Positions 1 to 10,850 of a DNA stretch of 64,000 nucleotides are shown in pieces. This DNA is from Bolinopsis microptera (taxonomy: Eukaryota > Ctenophora > Tentaculata > Lobata > Bolinopsidae), in assembly GCF_026151205.1 (NCBI RefSeq), contig NC_087076.1:19337919-19401918 (forward strand), written 5' to 3'. Within the stretch, counting starts at the first letter, position 1. Each line of letters starts with the position of its first letter. Under the pieces are notes generated by a model. That model was not told the origin of the DNA. It was given only the letters and a program-made list of their open reading frames with translations, and searched no databases. Position numbers and translations under genes: made by a program.

Positions 1-750
1 CCCCTGGGAATTGCACAGTGGTTCAAGAAAAGCTACCAACTGATTTTTATACAATGTAACGTCGTTTTCCATGACGTTCACATAATGTATTGGGATTAAA
101 TTCTTTCTTGAATAAGAAATTGTCCCAGTTACAAAAACACCATCTCTATTGGATAACTGACGGTAAGGCTCCACAACTCCTTCATAGTTGTTTTTAGCGT
201 TACATATAGCGATTTTTCCCCATATGTAACCCGTCGAGTTAGCTTTAAGAGTAACATTTTTGTTACACCTTATTTTATGACGACCTTTTAAACTTATGGG
301 TTTGTCTATAAATTCAACAACTCCGCTAGGTAGACATAACTTTTTCTCTGGCAAGTTTATACGAGCCTGAACCTTATTCAGCAGGTCCAAACCTATTAGA
401 AATTCGTTGTCCAGACTATCACATACTCCGTAACAATGGGAGGTCACCTGCTCACCAATTGTTACGAGAAGATCTATTTCACCTCTAAGTGGTATGAGAT
501 TTTTTCCTATACCCGCTATGAGTGTGCTTGTAGGCTGTATCTTATCCATCAAGTTAGACTGTCTGATGAAACGTGTGTTCACCAAACTTATACCAGCTCC
601 AGTGTCAACCAATAAGTTTACTGGTTGTTTAGCACACCAAGCGTTGACAATGATCTGATTCACACAGTCAGGCTGTAAAGTCTTATTGTTCATTCCTTTG
701 TTAGCTAGCTTTACTTGTTTCTTGCTAACAATAGGAAGTAACTCTTTACC
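1..750 (-). CDS. Aspartic protease region of the LTR element (partial)
   Basis: The minus-strand translation contains the retropepsin active-site motif LLVDTGAGISLV near position 620. The conserved ILGxDxL-like stretch appears as FLIGLDLL near 380. The protein continues past the window edge toward the reverse transcriptase. It is the pro part of the same retroelement as the adjoining gag. Confidence 0.7.
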
Positions 751-797
751 GGCACTAGTATTTTTACTCATGCTGGTAGATGATTTACAACCTCTTA

Positions 798-1919
798 TTA
801 GTTTAAACGGTCCCTATGCCCTGACGAAGAAGTATTTGTTATACTACTTTTTGCGTAACAGTTCCTCTTCAGGTGTCCCTTGCGATTGCAAGCCCAGCAC
901 CTTCTCATTTCAGAACGAAAAGAGTTCGACTGTCGCCCTTCCACCATGGTATCCCTCCTCTGGCCCCTCGTTACTGATGGACTCCTAGCACGTTCTAGAG
1001 ACGTTCCTCTTTCTCTAGGCCGGTAATTGGAGGTACGTGGCCAGCGGTCTCTGCTACTCCGCCAAGGTGAGGAGGACCTGTTTGATCCTCGACTGTCATC
1101 ACTTCCGTGTCGTGGTCTATTCCACTGTGAAGGACTGACAGGGACTGGCTCACCTTGTTTCTTTTGACTTTCATTGTCAATGAAGAAAACCTTAGAGCCT
1201 TTCAAGATTGAAGCTGTGCTGACTTCACCTTCGAACATATTACTTATTTTCTCGAGTTTCTTGGCCAACTTTAGCGCTTCACTGAAAGTTGTGACTGAAC
1301 TCTCATTCAACTTTCGTCTTACCTCATTGTCTTTAACACCACGCATCAGTGCCAAAAGACAGTTTTCGTCTATTGAGTCCTCGCTGGTGAAAGCAATTGT
1401 AGCTTTCTCCCTGAGACGATGAGAGAAACTTGTTATACTCTCACCGGCTGCCTGTTTACACTCAAGGACCTCGTTTTTTAATGGTACGCTATCTGTACCA
1501 TAAACTGCTTCCTTGTAAATCTCACAGAAAAGAGAACAATTACGCTTCTCGTCATCCCCGAGATTTACAGATTTCAACGTCGAGTAAGTTTCATCATCGA
1601 CGTGTTGAAGAAAGAAAAGATGCAACTGGCTATCATTAATCTGAGTAATCTGTACATACTCCTGAAAACGTTCACAAAACCTTGAGAAATTTTCTCCTTT
1701 CTCAAACTTCCTGAGTTTTGTGACCTGTCCTAGTTTAATTCTAGACAGGGCACTTGAGATTTCGGTGGCACGACTTGCCTCATGCTCCCCCGATTCCACC
1801 TTCACCTCTGGTTCTGGCAGTAACTGGGCTATGCCAGTTTTAAACTGCGTTGAGGTTTCATCCTCCTTTTCCAGCAACGCCTTGACTTTTTCCAAAAGTT
1901 GCTCAACTGATTCTCCCAT
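798..1919 (-). CDS. Gag-like protein of the LTR element
   Basis: This 373-residue protein belongs to the LTR retroelement. A capsid-like helical region fills roughly residues 70-230. It is followed by a basic, Arg/Ser-rich segment and a single CCHC zinc knuckle (CWACNRKGHLKRNC) near residue 340, the usual nucleic-acid-binding end of Gag. It is followed on the same strand by the protease region, in the gag-pro order known for Ty3/gypsy elements. It is not a host gene. Confidence 0.8.
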   Translation of the reverse strand: MGESVEQLLEKVKALLEKEDETSTQFKTGIAQLLPEPEVKVESGEHEASRATEISSALSRIKLGQVTKLRKFEKGENFSRFCERFQEYVQITQINDSQLHLFFLQHVDDETYSTLKSVNLGDDEKRNCSLFCEIYKEAVYGTDSVPLKNEVLECKQAAGESITSFSHRLREKATIAFTSEDSIDENCLLALMRGVKDNEVRRKLNESSVTTFSEALKLAKKLEKISNMFEGEVSTASILKGSKVFFIDNESQKKQGEPVPVSPSQWNRPRHGSDDSRGSNRSSSPWRSSRDRWPRTSNYRPRERGTSLERARSPSVTRGQRRDTMVEGRQSNSFRSEMRRCWACNRKGHLKRNCYAKSSITNTSSSGHRDRLN

Positions 1920-2597
1920 TCACAGCTGCTAATTATGGTCTGAAAAAGGAGACAAATTAACAATCAAGCAAATAGATGTACAAAGAACACGATGTCGCCT
2001 GAATTAGGGTTCTTTTGATGCAGGCTCCACTTGTTGTAAGCGTACTTTTGTGCTTTAATTTCAAGTGGGTCTTTAATTTACAATAAGAACTTTCTCTCTT
2101 TGTATTTGATTTACTTTGGATTTGGGTTTGACAAGGTATACAGTTGGATAGAAATTTACAAAATATATTATCAAAGTATAACTCTCAATCGATTGATCCA
2201 ACTCCGTTCTGAGCCCTTCGATCAGCATCCCGGCTTTACAAACTGCAGTGATCACGTGCTTTCTTCGTCACCACCGTCCTCCAATCACCGAGCTCCGCGA
2301 CCAAGCTGCTTTCTTTCGAACTGTTGTTTTGTCCTCCGGGGTTAAGCCGTCAAAACAACTCTGTCTCGTCGCTGTGATCTGGAAGGGTGTTTTGGCTGTC
2401 TCTGTTTAACTGCGTGAGAAGGAGTGAACGGCTGAAATCGGATAACGGTTAATATTAACACAAAATCAAAATCACTGAATAATTTGAACTCGAGTAGAGA
2501 TACCTAAATAGCTTAGGGATATAACAATAAGGTAGTCACTTGTAGGTTTATATTGATGTAGGTTTATCTTTGAAATAAATATTTCAAGGGTATCACC

Positions 2598-2760
2598 CGT
2601 TAACAACTAGCGCGGCGCGTGTTAGCGTCTTTTAACACTAGCTAGCGCAAACAATAAATTTGCGCTAACTAGCGCAAGCTAGCGCTAGTTATCGCTGGAT
2701 CGCGCCAATCGCCATCGAGCGCTATCAGCAGAAACTAAATTACCGATAGCAAATAGCAAT
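2598..2760. repeat. AGCGC/GCTAGC palindrome-rich cluster
   Basis: A short stretch next to the LTR is dense in overlapping palindromes built from GCTAGC, AGCGCT and TTTGCGC words, so it can fold into several small hairpins. It lies directly upstream of the DCST1-like reading frame and could belong to that gene's promoter or be a mobile-element relic. I cannot tell which. Confidence 0.4.
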
Positions 2761-2793
2761 GAGATAACTTCTAACCTGGTTACAACTACAAGA

Positions 2794-3726
2794 ATGGCTA
2801 CCAATGATCGGTCATCAGCCGCTGTCTACTCTTTGATCGAGAAGTTCGAGATTGAAACTGTAAACAATGTCCGAGAACAGAAATCTAAAACTGGAAGATT
2901 TCGCTGCACACCCGCTGCCTTCCTAACATATATATCACAGTGCCGACTAGCAGGCTTACTGATGGGTCCGATTTATGGAGTTCTCATCTACCTCTATATA
3001 ACCCATCTTATACTAGCAGGACTTCCCTTCACAGCACCCGACAACTTTACTTGCAGTTCTACTAACACCTCTACCAACACCTCTACCAACACCTCTACCA
3101 ACCCCTCTACTAACACCTCTACCAACCCCTCTACTAACACCTCTACTAACACCTCTACCAACCCCTCTACTAACACCTCTACTAACACCTCTACCAACCC
3201 CTCTACTAACACCTCTACTAACACCTCTACCAACACCTCTACCAACCCCTCTACTAAACACATCTACTCCAGCTGGACAGCAGGACTCTACCAGACCAGC
3301 ATTAACGAGACTGCTCTGATGAGTAAGAGAACAAGTCACCTAGTGGGAGGAGGGATTGGTGCAGTGGTGGGGTCCGGACTAGCTCTCACCAGTGTCTTCT
3401 CTACCAGGGTGAGATGCAACATGGTCCTCATGTTACCAAGTCTGCTGACAAAGCGTGGGAGGAGCTTCATGTTCAGCTTTGCACTGGCACTAGTGATTGA
3501 GGGACCACTTTCCACGCTAGAACACAATGTTCAAGAGGTAGTCCGTTCGTTCACCTGCATGTACCGCGAGATTAAAAGTATGGCCGAAAGGTCCGTAGAA
3601 CAGTTTGTTAAAATCATGGAGCAGTTTAAAAAACTCCTTGCTATGATGAACGACGCATCCAAAGCTTATCTTGCTCAGCTAGAGAGGGATCAGTTTATAA
3701 GTTTAAAGGAAGCAGTGCAAGAATGA
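2794..3726 (+). CDS. DCST1/DC-STAMP-like membrane protein, N-terminal part
   Basis: The frame gives 310 residues. A short cytosolic N-terminus is followed by a hydrophobic segment (about 50-80) and an extracellular Thr/Asn/Ser tract (about 90-152) built from STNT and STNP units. Next come a Gly-rich membrane segment ([22 protein letters not shown]) and the block [18 protein letters not shown]...[19 protein letters not shown]. That block matches the pattern I know from DCST1/DCST2, where LP..L.KRGR, GP..N..HN and SL.C are conserved. DCST proteins are multi-pass sperm proteins needed for gamete fusion and usually have about 700 residues with a C-terminal RING-like domain. Only the first third is here, and no further exon was recognised before 7 kb. 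It is either exon 1 of a gene with a distant remainder or a truncated copy. The last codons give no strong splice donor (best GTGCAA near 3717). Confidence 0.65.
   Translation: MATNDRSSAAVYSLIEKFEIETVNNVREQKSKTGRFRCTPAAFLTYISQCRLAGLLMGPIYGVLIYLYITHLILAGLPFTAPDNFTCSSTNTSTNTSTNTSTNPSTNTSTNPSTNTSTNTSTNPSTNTSTNTSTNPSTNTSTNTSTNTSTNPSTKHIYSSWTAGLYQTSINETALMSKRTSHLVGGGIGAVVGSGLALTSVFSTRVRCNMVLMLPSLLTKRGRSFMFSFALALVIEGPLSTLEHNVQEVVRSFTCMYREIKSMAERSVEQFVKIMEQFKKLLAMMNDASKAYLAQLERDQFISLKEAVQE
3057..3256 (+). repeat. 12 bp coding minisatellite (Ser-Thr-Asn-Thr/Pro)
   Basis: Tandem 12 bp units, roughly TCTACCAACACC, stay in frame inside the DCST1-like extracellular loop. Every NTS is an N-glycosylation sequon, whereas NPS units are not, so the array encodes alternating glycosylatable and blocked sites. 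Because the period is a multiple of three, copy number can change without breaking the frame. Confidence 0.85.
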
Positions 3727-6700
3727 TATTTATGTAATTCAATTATTACGGGATTATTGAGTTATGCTATTTATCTATTACACGAATTCACTACACTCCT
3801 CTCATACCATATTACATAACGGTGATATTTAATCACTATGGTACGACTCTCCACACACAGTCTCACGGTATATATTGCTAGTTCACGTTACCTCCCCGCG
3901 ACCTTGCAAGGATTCGTAAGTCTGTACAAGGGATAAGTAATGTGCTGTTAATGTTAGAGTACAGATAATGAATCTCAAGTATCTGCAGCTTTTTCTAGAG
4001 CTGCTCTTGTTCGCTAAATACATTTTATTGTACGTGACATGTAGTAGTTTATACGTGATATCTGATATATAACGTATGTATGTATAGTACTAGTATTTTG
4101 ATCACGCAAATTACACAAAGCTTGAGATCTAGATCGTTTGTCGAAGAGTTTGCGTGTCGTTTCTTATCGTTAGCACGATATTTATTATAGTATTTATGTT
4201 ATCAAGCACTATCAAATCCAATTTCTATCAAATCCAAGTTCTTATAATTGTACACAGTTTTTTTAATGTATGTACACTGTGAATACGTTTTCTTTATTAA
4301 TTCCTTAACTGTGCACTTTAGTTTGTTATTAAGCACAGTTAAATTCAATTGTTCAGCCTGTGGTGAGTAACATGCAGTGCAAGCAATATTTTCGTTACTG
4401 TTTATTGTTCAACAAAGCTCGGTACGTACTTTCCAGCTTTTGCTTGTTATCCACTTTTGTTCTTGTTGTATGCTTGTAGAGGTTAGCTAAAGCTTCCGAA
4501 TCAATGATTTCAATATAATTTTTTATTCAGTTCTATCTTATAAATCTCCGATTGTTGAGACCACGTTACATATTCTACTATTGCACCAATGACATGTGTA
4601 ATGTGTATTGTGTAATGTGTAATGTGTAATGTGTATGGAGTAATTTGTGTAATGTGTAATACCCGTGTTATTACACATATCTACAGTACTATAAAACAGC
4701 AGGTATAATACATACTTGCACCTACAGCCCCTCAGCTATATAACTGTCCTCCTATACATAGTTGACAAATGTATACTCTCTTAAATACAGTACCCTTACC
4801 TATATCTATATATAGTAGCTCCCGTCTCTTTTAGAGGAGTATAATTTACTCTACTGTTTGTTGTGTACACAATTTTACCTGCTACCCCTCAGCTATGTTT
4901 GTTCACTTTGTTATATATCTGCTAAAATTTCTTGCTAATTTATCGGTAACTCTCAGTTCCAGTTTTAAAGTTTTAATAACGCCGGTGTGACAAATAAATG
5001 AACTTTTTCTATCCTTTATCGGGTCGTCAATTCGTTTGTGGTTAAATCAATTGAAACAGCGTTTTAAAATTTGGACAATTTTGATACAAAGATAGGTAAT
5101 GGCAAACCACTCGAAGCCTCAAGCGGTAAGGCACATGAGCAGCAATATTTTTCTTACAGCCATGAAATGGCTTGTATTGTATCAGTTTATTGAAATTAGG
5201 AAAATCCATCACCTTACCCGTTATGACCATTTAGGAGCATATTGATTTTGATATATAGTATTATAGTATACACCACGGACGTGAAAAAAGCTTATAAACT
5301 TCCGACCTTTTGTTGTTAATAGTTTATGTGAGCCATTATGCGCGGCGATGTACATGTATACATACTAACATACTGTTGTGTGTCACAGTATACGTTACTA
5401 ACCATACCTGGAGGTTTTTTGTCATAATGTTTTTTGTTATGTCTTTGATAAGTGCATTAAAATGATAATTTCAACTTTACAATCCTAAAGGCAACTTTAT
5501 CTGTACTCGGCTATGTTTTGTTCGATAAGCTCCTTTTTAATCGTTTCAATAATGAATAGTATCTAATCTTGTGTGAGTTTTTGACTTTGAATTGATAACA
5601 CTTATTATATATATTTTTGAGTAAACATTGGCTGGTACTTCGGGCCGGTCGGCCGGTCCCCAACAAAAAAAAACAGTCATTACTTCATTATTTTGAAAGG
5701 AAACCCCCTTTATTTCTACTATTTGATGGCTTTAAAATTCAATTTCAGAGTTGCAATAGTTGAATATTAGCTCGTTTTTATTAGCATGGTATTTGAGAAT
5801 GTAGTATCAGAAGTAGGGTTATATTTTACTACTAGTGTAACCCGTGCCTTCGGCCCGGACTTCACTATTGCAGTTGAAATGCAAAAGTATAAACCCGCCT
5901 ATTATATTCGAAAACACGTATTACATTTTCGTAGTTAAAACGGTGCGAAAGTATGAACTCGCTCATTCCAAACATACCACAATTTAATTCTGAGTGCCCC
6001 TCACATATCTAATAGTAATACTTGATAGGCAATCTTGAATCTTGAAGTCCCCTGCCAAATTACCTAATTATATAGCAAATATATTATGAGGGGAGAGAGA
6101 GAGCGAGAGGTGGAGAGTACACACTTTAGTATGACATTTGGGTCACAAAATTATCAATTAAAGTTTAAACCACTTACCACCAACCGATTTAAAAAACCTT
6201 TATCATTTTGCTTCGTCAGAGTTTTCTCGGCACTATACTGAAATAACCAGCCCCTAACTCTTACCGTTTTCTTCATTAAACCGTTCGGAAATTTCCCGCA
6301 CACAAACAGACAGACACATACACATCTTGAGATTATTGTTTAAGATGTATGATATTATAGAGATATGAGATTTTAATGTGTCCGTCACGTGGGCTCATTA
6401 AGAAGGTGTGCGTGTAAGGTATTACTGTCCCTCATTATTGGGAAAGTTATTTGGAGTAATGAGGTTATTGGGTGTAATAAGGTGCTATCAGTATCAAGCA
6501 CTACCTAGAAACTTACCGGCTTAGTCTACCAGATATTATATTGAATTGATTAGATTTGATTGTGTTGATGTCACAACTGTTGCTCTTGAATTGATTTCAT
6601 AAGTTGCATTTCTGGTGACTCTAAAGTCTAAACTTTCAACTAACAAAATATTTATAATTATATGCTTACTTTTACTATAATCTCACATCTAAAAGTCACA

Positions 6701-7075
6701 CTAGGTCTGGTTTAGTTGTAAAATCCGGATCGGAATATTATTTATGAGTCGCATAGTTGAAATATTTTCTTAGGTAAATAAACAAATAATTTAAGATCAT
6801 GAATACGATGTATATTGTATAATAATGTTGTCACATTGAAACGTTGAGTAATTCCTTTCCTGATAAGAGCCTTTTCCTTGTCGCATCAAACGGGATCCAT
6901 AGAAATTAACCCAAGAAAACATTTCTGGTTTAGTTGTTTTAAAAAACATGACTACCACACTTATCCCACTAATGTTTATTTTCGTTTACCTTTGTCTGTA
7001 AGTTTCAATATTTATTACTCTCGCCTGTCGTCGATCGTCTGTCGATTATGAGAATCAACAGATTGTCTTTTATAA
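3727..7075. other. Gene-free AT-rich stretch
   Basis: No coding region is supported here. Around 4595-4650 there is a short tandem run of AATGTGT units. At 5640-5660 a GGCCGGTCGGCCGG palindrome stands out. From about 5830 to 6365 lies a dispersed repeat (ACTAGTGTAACCCGTGCC start, TATAGAGATATGAG end) with a diverged relative at 54745-55055. Confidence 0.5.
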
Positions 7076-7411
7076 CGGCCAGGTAGCGCAGTTGGTTAGC
7101 CAGCTTTGCAATCGTGAGGTTGCGGGTTCAAATCCGACTGTCTGCCTGGTCGTGGGGTGAGCGTCGTTGACGTTCAGCTAAGGATCATGAGTGGTCTATG
7201 CAGCCCCCCGGTCTACTCAGCCGAATATTCGAGAAATCGGGTGTGAGGGTTAAATGAGGAGCTGCACATTGCAGCAAAGTCTCGGGCGAAGAAAGTATGG
7301 TACACACTACCTTAACCGTCACTGGCTAAAAACAAATCCTTCGGCTTCCTGTAATTGGCTGGTTGCACTTGTGTAACAATATGGCTGTTGGAATACTCCG
7401 AAGTAAAATAA
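7076..7411 (+). mobile_element. tRNA-derived SINE, copy 1
   Basis: The head has RNA polymerase III promoter boxes typical of a tRNA: A box TAGCGCAGTTGG near 7085 and B box GGTTCAAATCC near 7127. It can pair CCAGG with CCTGG like an acceptor stem. A unique body follows, ending in GTTGGAATACTCCGAAGTAAAA. The same body recurs at 51945-52728, so this is a SINE family and not a tRNA gene. It lies about 120 bp before the MFS transporter start. Confidence 0.85.
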
Positions 7412-7534
7412 GTGTCTAGATAAAAAAATACTACTTCCTTTCGCTTCTTGTGATCTTGTCTCAACTTTTTTGATGTGTATTCATTGTAGCTAACATTCTG
7501 TAGGTTAAAAAGGTCCCTAAAAACTTCAAACAAG

Positions 7535-8700
7535 ATGACCGACTCGGACGCCCTGAACGGGAGGGATGAAACAGAGGAAACATCTTTGGTCGAACAGAAG
7601 CCGTTTTGGACACGGATGGATAAGTTGTTAGCAGTGTTTGGTGCTCTGATCAATCTTGGACTAGGAGTGGAAACTTATTTACCTGGAGTGATAACTCAAC
7701 AAATATCCTGTGTCACTGAACTGTCTGAGTGGCAGGAAGGAACATTGGATTGTATACTTTACATCACATTAGCTGTGGCTCTTGTCGTTTCTGGGCCAAT
7801 TTCGGACTGGTTTGGAAGACGGGAGTTGCTTCTGTTCTCCCTTTATTCGAGTGTTCTGAGTACAGTGGTCTGTGCTAAAGTTGCTGACTACTACTTGCTC
7901 CTTCTTTCTAGAGCCCTCATCGGGATTTGTATAGGACTCGGCTTTACGACTTGTTTTGTCATGTTCGCTGAGCTGGCTTCCGAAAAGACGATTCTACATG
8001 TTATATTGATGATTGCGTCTATAATGTACGCTATCGGTGGAGTCTGGTCAGCTGGTTTAGGTTATCTTTTACCAAAAGGAACAATGAAAGTTCCCAATTT
8101 TGTTGCCAGAACCATCAAACTCGGCCTATTCTATGGAATTATGGAATAACTGTATTCCAAGGCTGGCTTACAATCCTTCTCGTTCCAACCATGATCCAGA
8201 TGCTCAAAATCAAAAAGGCTGAATTACCAAACAGTGAATGTTCGGTGACAGTGACTCAAGGACCGGAATTATTGTTATTGGGCATTGTCACTTCAGCATC
8301 CGCATTTGGAATGTTATTCTGGCACTTGATCAGAAATATGCTCAGCTTCCGCAAATCACAGGTGATAGCCGCATTGTTAAATGTGGTGGCTTTTACAGCG
8401 ATGCTAGAAGTAGGAAAGGAAAGCCTTGTTGTTATTGTTCTGAGCAATTTCATGGTCAAATTCTTGTACGGGTTCTCTGGGATGGCCCAGACTTACATCC
8501 TTGCTGATATTGATTACTTCGGAACAAAGAACTTTGCACTGGGTTCCGGAATATCGTGTGCTATTGGCATGGTTGGCGGGATGCTTGGAACAGCCATGGT
8601 CGCCTTTACACCGATGTCTTATGTTATCATCACTGCGTTGGTGATCAGTGCACTCAATATTCCGTTAGTACTCTCCATGTCTGAAGTCAAGTTGAATTAG
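7535..8700 (+). pseudogene. MFS transporter (SLC22/SV2-like), split by a frame change
   Basis: The first frame (7535-8149) encodes about 200 residues with transmembrane segments 1-5. The MFS signature between TM2 and TM3 is GPISDWFGRRELL, and SRALIGICIGLGF lies in TM4. The second frame (8191-8700) carries TM7-12, and its reading stays open upstream to about 8104 through LWNYGITVFQGWLTILLVP, a TM6-like segment. The conserved protein therefore switches frame between about 8060 and 8110. This may be a one-base indel, a sequencing error or a tiny intron: a TTTGTTGCCAG acceptor ends at 8109, but no good donor is visible. The total of about 390 residues is short for the family, and the TM6-TM7 loop is very short. 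The substrate is unknown. The start ATG follows an A/C-rich leader. Confidence 0.65.
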
Positions 8701-9126
8701 ATATCGAGAAAGAAACATCTTTGATAACACCGGATATGTACATGTGCAACATTTGACACAAAACACTTTGCAGAAGCGGGAAAAAAACGTATAGAATAGT
8801 CGTTTAGAAAATACGTATTGTATAGAATTTATAATTCTTATTTTAAGTTAGTCAAAATATTGTGTCATTTTCAGGGTTTTTAGTGTAAGTTTTTGTTGAT
8901 TTTTAATGCAAATGAAAAAAAAATTATGAAAACTGTAACAATGATAAAACAAAATATTTTTAATAGAAAACAAACAATCATTTCTAGTCACTCGATAAAT
9001 ATAAATTTACAGTGTAAATAAACCAATATATTCTGAAATCTAAAAGCTCCGATATAAACTCTCGGCCTCGCTGAACCTAAATAATATAAAATTTCGTTGA
9101 TTTGCAATGCCACGATAAACACCTTA
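8701..9126. other. 3' flank of the MFS gene, source of a local copy
   Basis: AT-rich, with no gene seen. The part 8965-9113 is copied, diverged, at 13075-13225 (shared words include TTTCTAGTCACTCGATAA and AAAAGCTCCGATATAAAC). Confidence 0.6.
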
Positions 9127-9229
9127 GGGGTCGTTCACATATTTGATATTACGTAATCATTTTTTGGAACATTCTTACCCCCACCCCTCCGTAATCAGTT
9201 TTATGTTATAATTATATGTGAACGACCCC
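9127..9229. mobile_element. PIF/Harbinger-like MITE, copy 1
   Basis: This 103 bp element starts GGGGTCGTTCACATA and ends TATGTGAACGACCCC, and is flanked on both sides by TTA (9124-9126 and 9230-9232). Three-base TTA/TAA duplications are typical of PIF/Harbinger. A second copy with the same ends and the same TTA flanks is at 25603-25708. Confidence 0.75.
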
Positions 9230-9589
9230 TTAATGGTAACAGATTTGCTTAAAGCATCAGTTATTTCTAGCTTTATGGAAACCTTTTTTTATCAAATTAC
9301 CCCGGTCCTGCATTTCAGTGTTAACTTTTACAAGCCATTCGGTGTGAAGTGGTTTTATCTTAGACAACTTTAGGTTAACCTTAACATCAGGTGGAACTTT
9401 CTTAGCACTGTTTCATTATAACCTCCCCTGAGTAATATGAACTATAACAACGTCGGAGATTGTCCTTGGCAACACGATTTACCGTACTATCTAGAGGCTG
9501 GAACAAGTTTGTCATGTTGGTCATGAACTATGTTGTTGAGTGCCATAATTTCGTTGACTTTCCACCAAGTTTGGTTCCCGTATAATTGT

Positions 9590-9716
9590 AGTGCTACACG
9601 TATCCTAGTGCGAAACATACCCTAGTGCGAAACCTTCAAGATCGACACTGTCACACTACAGTACGCTACCTGGACTGTAGTGCGACACGAACTAAAGTGC
9701 GACCAAAAACTTTACA
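9590..9716. repeat. GTAGTGCGACACG-type dispersed repeat
   Basis: The short word TAGTGCGA/GTCGCACTA and the phrase TACGCTACCTGGA recur here, at 10792-10850 and at 11936-12005. The last two blocks are separated by the insertion at 10851-11926 and look like one older element split by it. Confidence 0.55.
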
Positions 9717-9888
9717 CATTCAATAAAAATTTGACATTGCAATACAATGTTTTAAAGTTTTAATGACAAGAGTGTAGTCGTGTAACTGTATGACTATGAG
9801 TATTATCGGGGTTAAATATTCAATTCAAAATCATTGTTCCAACGCTCTCCAAGTTCAATAGTCCATTCTGTCATAATCATCGTAGCAA

Positions 9889-9891
9889 GGG

Positions 9892-9932
<41 letters not shown>

Positions 9933-10119
9933 TAACGAATTTTTTGTTTTTTTCAAAAATTTACTTTTACGGTACCATAACAAAAAAAAATTCATTTCGA
10001 GCTATTTCGATTTTGAGCTATATTTTTATCATTTTATTGGTTCCTTTTTTACCTTTTTTTTTTTTTTTTCAAAAAACTACTTTTACCTAAACAAAAAAAC
10101 CGTTATCCCCCCCCCCCCC
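9889..10119. mobile_element. Small foldback element with poly-G end
   Basis: The left end has a run of 39 G (9893-9931) followed by ATAACG. The right end has CGTTAT followed by 13 C (10107-10119). The inverted arms share ATAACG(G)-TTTTTTGTTT. The sequence TAGCAA lies on both sides (9883-9888 and 10120-10125), a probable 6 bp target duplication. It has no coding capacity. Six-base duplication and poly-G ends are shared with the large element at 26551-29821. Confidence 0.65.
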
Positions 10120-10850
10120 TAGCAATCAATCACAGCGCGTTCAAGCGACGGTCGTAATTGATCCACTTCTTCAGTCGGGCCTCAGCTAAATGGTCCACGT
10201 TTTCCACAGTGCCGAACAGGAAAGATCTTCTTCAAGATCAGGGTGAAGAGCGGGGAACAACAGAATGCCACATGGCCTTCGTCCGAGCAGTGCGTACCAT
10301 TTTACTCTTAGCGAGGGATTCCTGCTGACAGTTCAGTTTTGACATGGCTTCAAAGGAGAGGGGTCCAACAGCGTCAGCAATTAGGTGTTTGGTACTGGTA
10401 GGGAGGTCAGTATCGGAAGCTTTCCGTTTCATGTTCTGCTTAGCGGTGTAGACAGAGTTTGCTGCAGGAGTAGGAGGGTGGAAATGAGTCTTCGTACTGG
10501 CCACAGTAGTGTTGTTCGCCATATATAATGTCATCGTGACCTTATATATGGCCCAAGCATATGAACTTTTTATTCCAATAAGAGATATATCTTCATGCGA
10601 TGCGTGTGATAGGAATTAGGATCATATGCTGTGGATCACATACTGCATACGTGGCTTGAACTGACCCGAAGGAATTATGATCAGTGGATAATTTTGAAAT
10701 ACATGACGTGAACCGACCCGACGAATCACTTAATGGTCCATAAGAAGGATAGGATCTGACCTGAACATGGAAATAAGACAGGATATTATGACTATGTCGC
10801 ACTAGGGTACGCTACCTGGATCGTAGTGTGACACGTACTGTAGTGCAATA

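Larger units (their letters stand above)
1..2607 (-). mobile_element. Ty3/gypsy-type LTR retrotransposon, 5' part
   Basis: This is a fossil LTR-retroelement running off the left edge. Reading on the minus strand, a probable LTR begins near 2461 or 2607 (outer edge uncertain) and ends at 2032 with CTTACAACA. A TGG-type primer-binding region follows two bases later. A gag-like protein occupies 1919-798 and an aspartic protease region follows from about 750 to position 1. Only this part of the element is in the window, and what is visible looks largely whole. Age cannot be estimated because the second LTR is outside. Family assignment rests on the CCHC gag knuckle and the DTGAG protease motif. 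Confidence 0.8.

Noticed and set aside
2994-3339. Antisense repeat proteins across the DCST1-like frame
   Set aside because: Shadows of the 12 bp coding repeat; the plus strand has the conserved family motifs.
7076-7160. Functional tRNA gene
   Set aside because: Polymerase III boxes are present, but the sequence continues into a body shared with a second copy, as in a SINE.
10238-10534. 98-residue minus-strand frame
   Set aside because: No motif or neighbour support; it lies between repeat elements.
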